From an uncultured Oscillospiraceae bacterium (GTDB taxonomy: Bacteria > Bacillota > Clostridia > Oscillospirales > Oscillospiraceae): a DNA stretch of 64,000 bases. A model generated the notes under the pieces. That model searched no databases. It was not told the DNA's origin and saw only the letters and a list, made by a program, of their open reading frames with translations. Of the stretch, positions 58,531 through 64,000 are shown in pieces (the stretch's first letter is position 1; each line of letters opens with the position of its first letter). The DNA is taken from assembly GCA_910588105.1 (NCBI GenBank), contig CAJUQD010000001.1:36054-100053 (forward strand), written 5' to 3'. The translations under genes and the position numbers were made by a program.

Positions 58531-60024
58531 TCACAGGCAGGCGGCAAAGGCCGCCTTGGCCCCCTGCTCCCGGATGAGCTTCAGCCCCGAGACCGCCGCT
58601 GCCTCAAAGCCGTCCACCTCCGTCAGGTCCCGACCCCACATCCGCTCATTGGTCATCACGGCATGAACCAGCTCCTCCGGGCTGTCACCCCGGTGCTCAT
58701 AATAGAACTCCAGCACCCAGCGGTCATCGGAGCAGACGTACTCGTTCCCCTTGGGGCGGCGGCACACCAGCCCCTTGTCGTCCAGCCTCTGGACATCGCC
58801 GGAGAAGAAGGCGATGTAGGCGGCGAAGCTCATGGTAAGGCAGGGGGGCAGCTCCCCCTTGGCCTCCATATACTCTAAGAAGGAGGGCATGTTCCGCGAC
58901 CGCCACTTGGAGGTGGAGTTCAGGGAGATGGACATCAGCTCGTGATCCACAAAGGGGTTGTTGAATCGGTCCTGGACGGCGCCGGCGAAGTCCTCCAGAT
59001 CCTTTTTATCCAGGGGAAGGGTGGGGATGACCTCCTCATAGAGCATTTTGTTCATAAAGTCCCGCAGCGTATCGTCCTGCATACAGTCCCGCACAATGTC
59101 GAAGCCCGCCAGGTAGGCCCCCAGCACAAAGCCGGTGTGGGCGCCGTTCAGGATGCGCACCTTGCGCTTTTTATAGGGGGTCACATCGGGCACCACCGGG
59201 CAGTTGAGCCCCGCCTTTTTGAAGGGGAGCTTTTCCTCCAGCCACGCCGGCCCCTCGATATTCCACACGCCAAAGATCTCGCCCACGTCGATGAGCTGGT
59301 CGCGGTAGCCGTTGGCCTCCTCCATTTTGGCCGCCTCGGCGGGGTCCTTCACCCGGCCGGGGACAATACGGTCCACCAGGGTGGAGCAGAAGGTGCAGTC
59401 CTCGTTGACGTACTTTTTGAAGCCGTCCCCCAGCCCCCACTGGTCCACATACTGGTTGACGCACTTGAGCAGCTCCATTCCGTTGTTGTCAATGAGCTCG
59501 CAGGACAGGATGACCAGCCCCGGCTTGCCAGCCTGCCAGCGCTTATATAGTACCTGGGTGAGCTTGCCGGGGAAGGAGGAGGCGGGCACGTCGTCCAATT
59601 GGCAGGCGCTCTCGTAGACGATGCCCGCCTCGGTGGTGTTGGACACCACGTACTCCAGGCTGTCCGAGACAGCCACCTCCATCATGGCGTCGAAGTCCGC
59701 CTTCTCGTAGGGGTTGAGGCAGCGGGACACGGAAGAAATGACCCGCTTTTTGTCCACCCGCCCGCCGTTCTCCCTGCCCCGGAGGTAGAGGGTGTACAGC
59801 CCCTGCTGGTCGTTGATGAGCCCCGACAGGCCGGGGGCAATGGGCTGCACCAGCACGCACTTGCCGTTCCACCCCGCCTTCTCGTTGGACACATCGAACC
59901 AGTAATTCACAAAGGCCCGCAGAAAGTTCCCCTCGCCGAACTGGAGCACCTTTTCCGGCGCGTCCTTCAGCAAATATCCCTGATAGCCCAGCTTCTCCAG
60001 GGTCTCGTAGCTCAGTTTTTCCAT
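58531..60024 (-). CDS. uxaB: Tagaturonate reductase UxaB
   Basis: A 497-residue mannitol-dehydrogenase-family enzyme that reduces tagaturonate to altronate with NADH. N-terminal LQFGEGNFLRAFVNYWFDV, middle VDRIVPGR and the C-terminal catalytic RKVRILNGAHTGFVLGAYLA. It follows the transporter gene by 18 nt. Confidence 0.94.
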   Translation of the reverse strand: MEKLSYETLEKLGYQGYLLKDAPEKVLQFGEGNFLRAFVNYWFDVSNEKAGWNGKCVLVQPIAPGLSGLINDQQGLYTLYLRGRENGGRVDKKRVISSVSRCLNPYEKADFDAMMEVAVSDSLEYVVSNTTEAGIVYESACQLDDVPASSFPGKLTQVLYKRWQAGKPGLVILSCELIDNNGMELLKCVNQYVDQWGLGDGFKKYVNEDCTFCSTLVDRIVPGRVKDPAEAAKMEEANGYRDQLIDVGEIFGVWNIEGPAWLEEKLPFKKAGLNCPVVPDVTPYKKRKVRILNGAHTGFVLGAYLAGFDIVRDCMQDDTLRDFMNKMLYEEVIPTLPLDKKDLEDFAGAVQDRFNNPFVDHELMSISLNSTSKWRSRNMPSFLEYMEAKGELPPCLTMSFAAYIAFFSGDVQRLDDKGLVCRRPKGNEYVCSDDRWVLEFYYEHRGDSPEELVHAVMTNERMWGRDLTEVDGFEAAAVSGLKLIREQGAKAAFAACL

Positions 60025-60042
60025 ACTTGCTCTCCCTTTCGG

Positions 60043-61254
60043 TCAATTCGTTTTATTTTCCCGTGCGTCCATCCGCTTTACGCTGAGTACGCTGAGCACG
60101 ATGCTCAGCAGCAGCAGCGCGGTGAGCACGGCCACCAGGCCCATACCCGCCTGGATGCCCGCCCGCTCGGCCACCTGGCCCACCAGGAAGGGGGTGATGA
60201 TGCCCCCCACGCTGCCGGTGAAGATCATGATGCTGCACCCCAGGTCGTTGCCCCGGATGCAGTCGCTGCCGAAGGCGAAGGCAGTGGGGTAGATGGTAGC
60301 CATAAACAGGCCCACCCCCACCAGGCCCAGGATGATGGGCGCCGGAGTGCGGCTGAAGAACATCACCAGGAAGCAGGCAAAGAAGCCCGCCCCGTCCAGC
60401 AGCAGCAGCTTATTCCGGGATACCTTGCCGGTGATGGCCGCGCCGATCATCCGCCCGATGAAGATGACCAGCCACAAAAGGCTGTTCATCAGCTGGGACC
60501 AGCTGGCGTCCAGGATGCCCATGTCCTGGAAGTAGGTCACCAGCCAGCCCACAATGGCGTACTCCGCCGAGATGTAGAACAGCAGCATGGCGCTGCCCAG
60601 CCAGAACTGCTTCACCTTGAGGAAGCTGCGATCCGCGGAACGCACCCCCTTCCGGGGGGGCTCGGCGGGCAGGGGCATTCTGGCGTATACGATAAGCTGG
60701 CTCAGACACACCAGGCACAAAAGCCCCGCCATCAGCCGCCAGCCGAAGCCGGGCCACCGCCCCGCGCAGAATACCAGCAGCAGCGGCGAGAGCAGCGCCC
60801 CCACCGCGAAGCAGCCGTGGAGCAGGTTATACCCCCGGGTGGCCTTGTCACCGGGGAGGGTGGAGATCATGGTGTTGGCGAAGTTGGAATTTCCCCCCCG
60901 GGCCACCCCCGTCATCAGGAAGGCGGCCACCAGCAGCGGCGCGGCCCCCAGCCCGGCGGCAAAGATGAGGTAGGCCACCATCATCCACACCGCCGTGGCC
61001 AGCACCGCCCGCCGCCGCCCCAGCCACAGGGGCAGGAACCCCGCCAGCAGCACCGAGATCAGGTTCCCCACCGACTGGCAGCTGAGCAGCACGCCCGACA
61101 GGTCGTAGCTGAAGCCGTAGGTCTCCCGCAGGAAGGGGATGAAGGACCCCAGGGGCTGGGACGCCGCCCCGCTGACAAAAAAGCTGAACAGGACGCAGCA
61201 CAGCAGCTGGTCCTGCCGCCGCTCCGCCTGGGTCTTTGCCGCCGCCGCGCTCAC
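60043..61254 (-). CDS. MFS transporter, probable hexuronate uptake
   Basis: A 403-residue major-facilitator protein with about 12 membrane segments and the basic loop LPLWLGRRRAVLATA between helices 2 and 3. Its place between uxaC and uxaB suggests uptake of galacturonate or glucuronate; it does not look like a close ExuT homologue, so the substrate is inferred. The GTG start overlaps the uxaC stop by 4 nt (GTGA) and lacks a strong ribosome site, implying coupling. Confidence 0.82.
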   Translation of the reverse strand: MSAAAAKTQAERRQDQLLCCVLFSFFVSGAASQPLGSFIPFLRETYGFSYDLSGVLLSCQSVGNLISVLLAGFLPLWLGRRRAVLATAVWMMVAYLIFAAGLGAAPLLVAAFLMTGVARGGNSNFANTMISTLPGDKATRGYNLLHGCFAVGALLSPLLLVFCAGRWPGFGWRLMAGLLCLVCLSQLIVYARMPLPAEPPRKGVRSADRSFLKVKQFWLGSAMLLFYISAEYAIVGWLVTYFQDMGILDASWSQLMNSLLWLVIFIGRMIGAAITGKVSRNKLLLLDGAGFFACFLVMFFSRTPAPIILGLVGVGLFMATIYPTAFAFGSDCIRGNDLGCSIMIFTGSVGGIITPFLVGQVAERAGIQAGMGLVAVLTALLLLSIVLSVLSVKRMDARENKTN

Positions 61255-62684
61255 AGGGCGAAGTACCGGGCGGCGTTGTTGTAGCAGATGCCCTCCACGA
61301 TCTTCTTCAGGGGCGCCTCACAGTTGGGGTACTCGCCGTTTTCCACCCACTCGCCGATGAGATTGCACAGAATGCGGCGGAAGTAGTCGTGCCGGGCATA
61401 GGAGAGGAAGGAACGGGAGTCGGTGAGCATGCCCACGAAATTGCCCAGCAGCCCCAGGTTGGCCAGCGACTTCATCTGGGCCTCCATTCCGGACCTGGTG
61501 TCGTTAAACCACCAGGCGGAGCCGTGCTGGAGCTTGCCGGGCAGTTCGTCGGACTGGAAGCAGCCCAGGATGGTGCCCAGCTGCTCGTTGTCGGCGGGGT
61601 TCAGGGAGTAGAGGATGGTCTTGGGGCAGCGGCCCTCGGCGTCCAGGGCGGAGAGCAGCCGGGCCGCCGCCTCGCCGCAGGTGTTCTGGGAGATGGCGTC
61701 GAACCCGGTGTCCGGGCCCATCTTGGCGTACATCCGCTCGTTCATGTTGCGCATGCAGGAGTAGTGCAGCTGCATGGCGATGTTCAGCCTGTGGTACTCC
61801 CGGCCCAGGTGGAGCAGGATGGCGGTCTGGTAACGCTCGGCGTCCTTGGTGCTCAGCTCCTCGCCCGCCATGGCCTTTTGGAACGCCTCGTTGGCCTTCT
61901 TGGGGGACGCGGGCCGGAAGGGGACATAGTCCAGGCCGTGGTCGCTGGCCCGGCATCCCAGCTTGTGGAAGAACTCCAGGCGCTGGGTCAGGGCAGCGCA
62001 CACGTCCTCCACGCTGTCCAGGCTGTCCTTGCCCACGCTGGCGGCCAGCTTGCCAATGTACTCCGCAAAGCCGGGCTTGCTGATATTGATGGCCTTGTCC
62101 GGGCGGAAGGAGGGACACACCTTCACACTGATGGTTGGGTCGGCAGCGATCTTCTCATGCCACTCCAGGGAATCAACGGGGTCGTCGGTGGTGCCCACCA
62201 TGGCCACGTTGGCCTTCTTGATGATGCCGCGGACGGTGAGATCCGGGTCGTGGCGCAGCTTTTCGTTGCAGAAGTCCCAGCACTCCCGGGCAGTCTCCGG
62301 GGTGAGGGGCTTGTCATAGCCGAAGAACTGCCGCAGTTCCAGGTTGCACCAGTGGTACATGGGGTTGCCGATGGCCATCTCCAGGGTCTCGGCGAACTTC
62401 ACGAACCGCTCAAAGCCGGGCTTGGAGCCGGTGACATACTCCTCGCCCACGCCGTTGGAACGCATAAGGCGCCACTTGTAATGGTCTCCGAAGTAGGTGC
62501 CGTCCGGGTTCTCCCCACCCAACCACACCTGGGCCAGGTCGTCGAACCGGCGGTCCTCATAGATCTCCCTGGGGGAGATATGGCAGTGGTAGTCCACCAG
62601 GGGCATGTGTTCCGCGTAGTCGTGGAACAGGCGCCGGGCGGTCTCGGTGCCCAGCAGGAAATCCTTGTCCATAAATTCCTTCAT
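61251..62684 (-). CDS. uxaC: Glucuronate/galacturonate isomerase UxaC
   Basis: A 477-residue uronate isomerase: MPLVDYHCHISPREIYEDR (metal-binding HCH), LGGENPDGTYFGDHYKWRLM, MVGTTDDPVDSLEWH, and C-terminal DSRSFLSYARHDYFRRILCN. It converts glucuronate to fructuronate and galacturonate to tagaturonate. ATG 62684 has GGGAGG about 7 nt upstream; the 5-codon upstream extension overlaps that site. First gene of the operon. Confidence 0.95.
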   Translation of the reverse strand: MKEFMDKDFLLGTETARRLFHDYAEHMPLVDYHCHISPREIYEDRRFDDLAQVWLGGENPDGTYFGDHYKWRLMRSNGVGEEYVTGSKPGFERFVKFAETLEMAIGNPMYHWCNLELRQFFGYDKPLTPETARECWDFCNEKLRHDPDLTVRGIIKKANVAMVGTTDDPVDSLEWHEKIAADPTISVKVCPSFRPDKAINISKPGFAEYIGKLAASVGKDSLDSVEDVCAALTQRLEFFHKLGCRASDHGLDYVPFRPASPKKANEAFQKAMAGEELSTKDAERYQTAILLHLGREYHRLNIAMQLHYSCMRNMNERMYAKMGPDTGFDAISQNTCGEAAARLLSALDAEGRCPKTILYSLNPADNEQLGTILGCFQSDELPGKLQHGSAWWFNDTRSGMEAQMKSLANLGLLGNFVGMLTDSRSFLSYARHDYFRRILCNLIGEWVENGEYPNCEAPLKKIVEGICYNNAARYFAL

Positions 62685-62712
62685 GACGTTTCCTCCCAAT
62701 AAAGAATACGGC

Positions 62713-62742
62713 GGCCGTCCGCCCTGTCAGGAACGGACGGCC
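62713..62742 (-). other. Stem-loop in the uxaC leader
   Basis: GGCCGTCCG pairs with CGGACGGCC (9 bp, 12-nt loop) just upstream of the uxaC ribosome site. No clear -35/-10 pair for the uxa operon was found between here and the intron at 62786. Confidence 0.5.
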
Positions 62743-62785
62743 TCCCTTTGTGGTTAGCGCTTGATATTTTCGGTATGTATTACGC

Positions 62786-64000
62786 GTGCGCCCATAAGCC
62801 CGGGCGCGTCAAACAATAAATCCGGGCGCGGTTTCTTTGGAATGCTGTTTTGAGAAAACAGTAGGTAAAAGTATCAACGCAATCAGCAAATTTAATGGGA
62901 AAAGGAGGCCCAAAACAGACTGAAAGCAACCTATCATCCCCCGACTTATCTGGAATGGGAAACCTGACAGGGAGTGTAGCATGTCGGAGAGTGCGCTGCC
63001 GCAAACTCCATGCGGTGAGCAAGGCACAATAGGATGAAAAGCTGTATATGAGGATGAAAGCTAAACTGCCTAAATGATAGTCACGAGCAAGATATAACAT
63101 CGTCTCCGGCGTAAAGGAGTTTCAGCCGCCGGTGCTCCGGCAACAAACTTGAGTGTAGGGGCGTTGTGAGATACTCGGAGCAGGCAGCCGTGGGAGAAAC
63201 GGCGTAAAGTGGCGAAAAATCCCATCCGACAATACGGCAACTCATGTTCCATTGAAACTAAATGGGGATTGCCTAAAGCGGAAAGCCAGCAATGGCTATG
63301 GGCGCTATGAGAAAAGCGGCACTGAATATCCGCCAAGGTAACACAGTCTCAATAGTAGTCCGAGAGCGGGAAAGCCGTCCACATGGCGAAGTGAGACAGT
63401 CTACTGCTCAATATAATCTGCGGAAAGGTGTGAGAGACACTATGCGAAGTCCAGAAGTTATATTGAAAAACTTAGGTGACAAAGCAAAGGACAGCAGCTA
63501 CCAATTCAAACGGCTATACCGTAATCTCTACAATCCCGAGATGTACCTGCTGGCTTATCAGAAAATCGCCTCCTCGGAGGGAAGCATGACAGCGGGAACG
63601 GACGGGAATACGCTGGACGGCATGAGTATGGCAAGGGTCAACCGAATCATCGCATCATTGAAAGACCACAGCTATCAGCCACAGCCAGCCAAGCGAAAAT
63701 ATATCGCAAAGAAAAATAGCGGAAAAAAACGACCACTGGGTATTCCATCTACAGATGACAAACTGGTGCAGGAAGTAGTCAGGGTCATGCTGGAGGCCAT
63801 TTACGAGCCTGGATTTTCGGTTCATTCCCATGGGTTCCGGCCCAATCGAAGCTGCCATACGTGTTTGACCGAAGTAAAGCGGACATTCACAGGTGTGAAA
63901 TGGTTCGTAGAGGGCGACATCAAGGGCTGCTTTGACAACATTGACCACCATATTCTCATCAGTATTGTCAGACGGCGTATTACCGACGAGAGCTTCATCG
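62786..64000 (+). mobile_element. Group II intron, 5' part (cut by window edge)
   Basis: The proposed 5' end at 62786 begins GTGCGCCCA, the group II intron start, and GCGCCC then pairs with a nearby GGGCGC, as in the first stem of Ll.LtrB-type introns. The 656 nt to the reverse transcriptase start fits structured domains I-III; nothing else is seen there. A stem CTCC/GGAG at 63104-63119 presents loop bases GCGTAA (63109-63114), exactly complementary to TTACGC just before the insertion (62780-62785), so it is the likely EBS1. The 3' end lies outside. Confidence 0.75.
63442..64000 (+). CDS. Group II intron reverse transcriptase/maturase, 3' end cut
   Basis: The first 186 residues of an LtrA-type protein, open to the window edge without stops. 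Visible: N-terminal RT0-like region (YLLAYQKIASSEGSMTAGTD), RT1-2 (KRPLGIPSTDDKLVQEVVR), HGFRPNRSCHTCL, and RT motif A with the first catalytic Asp (VEGDIKGCFDNIDHH). The YADD box, maturase domain and any endonuclease domain are outside. It supports splicing and mobility of the intron. Confidence 0.9.
   Translation, partial: MRSPEVILKNLGDKAKDSSYQFKRLYRNLYNPEMYLLAYQKIASSEGSMTAGTDGNTLDGMSMARVNRIIASLKDHSYQPQPAKRKYIAKKNSGKKRPLGIPSTDDKLVQEVVRVMLEAIYEPGFSVHSHGFRPNRSCHTCLTEVKRTFTGVKWFVEGDIKGCFDNIDHHILISIVRRRITDESFI

Noticed and set aside
62750..62766. Possible catabolite (cre) or LacI-type operator around TTAGCGCTTGAT upstream of uxaC
   Set aside because: Only one half-site matches the cre pattern well; the other arm has several mismatches.
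63202..63207. Second GCGTAA in the intron as EBS1
   Set aside because: It is not in a clear terminal loop, unlike the copy at 63109-63114, which sits in a CTCC/GGAG hairpin.

Overview
The window is a motility-gene region from a fairly GC-rich, Gram-positive-type bacterium, most likely a flagellated gut clostridium of the Oscillospiraceae or a close relative. The reasons are FliY in place of FliN, the CheC/CheD/CheV chemotaxis branch, FlbD, the flgM-flgN-flgK-flgL-DUF6470-fliW-csrA gene order, S-layer homology domains and strong AGGAGG ribosome-binding sites. The genus cannot be fixed from this sequence, and no flagellin gene, rRNA, tRNA or CRISPR array was seen.

Layout. (1) 1-4700, minus strand: a truncated S-layer-anchored protein, a PilZ protein, a small FlhB-like protein and a FliK-like protein. 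(2) 4739-9450, plus: cheA-cheW-cheR-cheB behind a sigma-28 type promoter, closed by a terminator. (3) 9476-16070, plus: flgM-flgN-flgK-flgL-DUF6470-fliW-csrA-yjfB-like, the late export and checkpoint operon. (4) 16084-24275, accessory island: a single-module Clp-type AAA+ ATPase (plus); then on the minus strand an FtsE-like ATPase, a chemoreceptor, an FtsA-like ATPase with beta-grasp tails and a Lys-rich membrane protein; and a C39-type peptidase (plus) with a strong extended -10 promoter. (5) 24289-28141, minus: fliD-fliS-fliT-like behind a sigma-28 type promoter. (6) 28183-29634, plus: a ParA-type ATPase and a ComFB-domain protein. (7) 29686-56791, minus: one fla/che operon of 31 genes running from flgB to a degenerate EAL-HDOD gene, with a clear sigma-A promoter and a leader of about 220 nt. 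(8) 56979-62684, minus: uxaC-MFS-uxaB-uxaA for hexuronate use. (9) 62786-64000, plus: the 5' part of a group II intron with its reverse transcriptase, inserted about 100 bp upstream of uxaC.

How it fits together. The sigma-A driven operon makes the basal body, export gate, hook, motor, switch and sigma-28. FlgM holds sigma-28 until the hook is complete. Sigma-28 promoters then appear to fire cheAWRB, the flgM operon and fliDST. FliW and CsrA would restrain flagellin translation. CheC, CheD, CheV and the double-site FliY give a Bacillus-type adaptation and phosphatase system.

Most notable: FliY carries four evenly spaced copies of a FliM-type CheY-docking peptide in its linker. flhF, flhG and fliL are absent from their usual operon positions, while a ParA/ComFB pair sits next to fliD and an FtsA-like/FtsE-like/chemoreceptor group lies nearby. 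FlgK, FlgL and FliD are all much enlarged. The fla/che leader holds a terminator-like hairpin. These functional links are inferred from sequence and context only.
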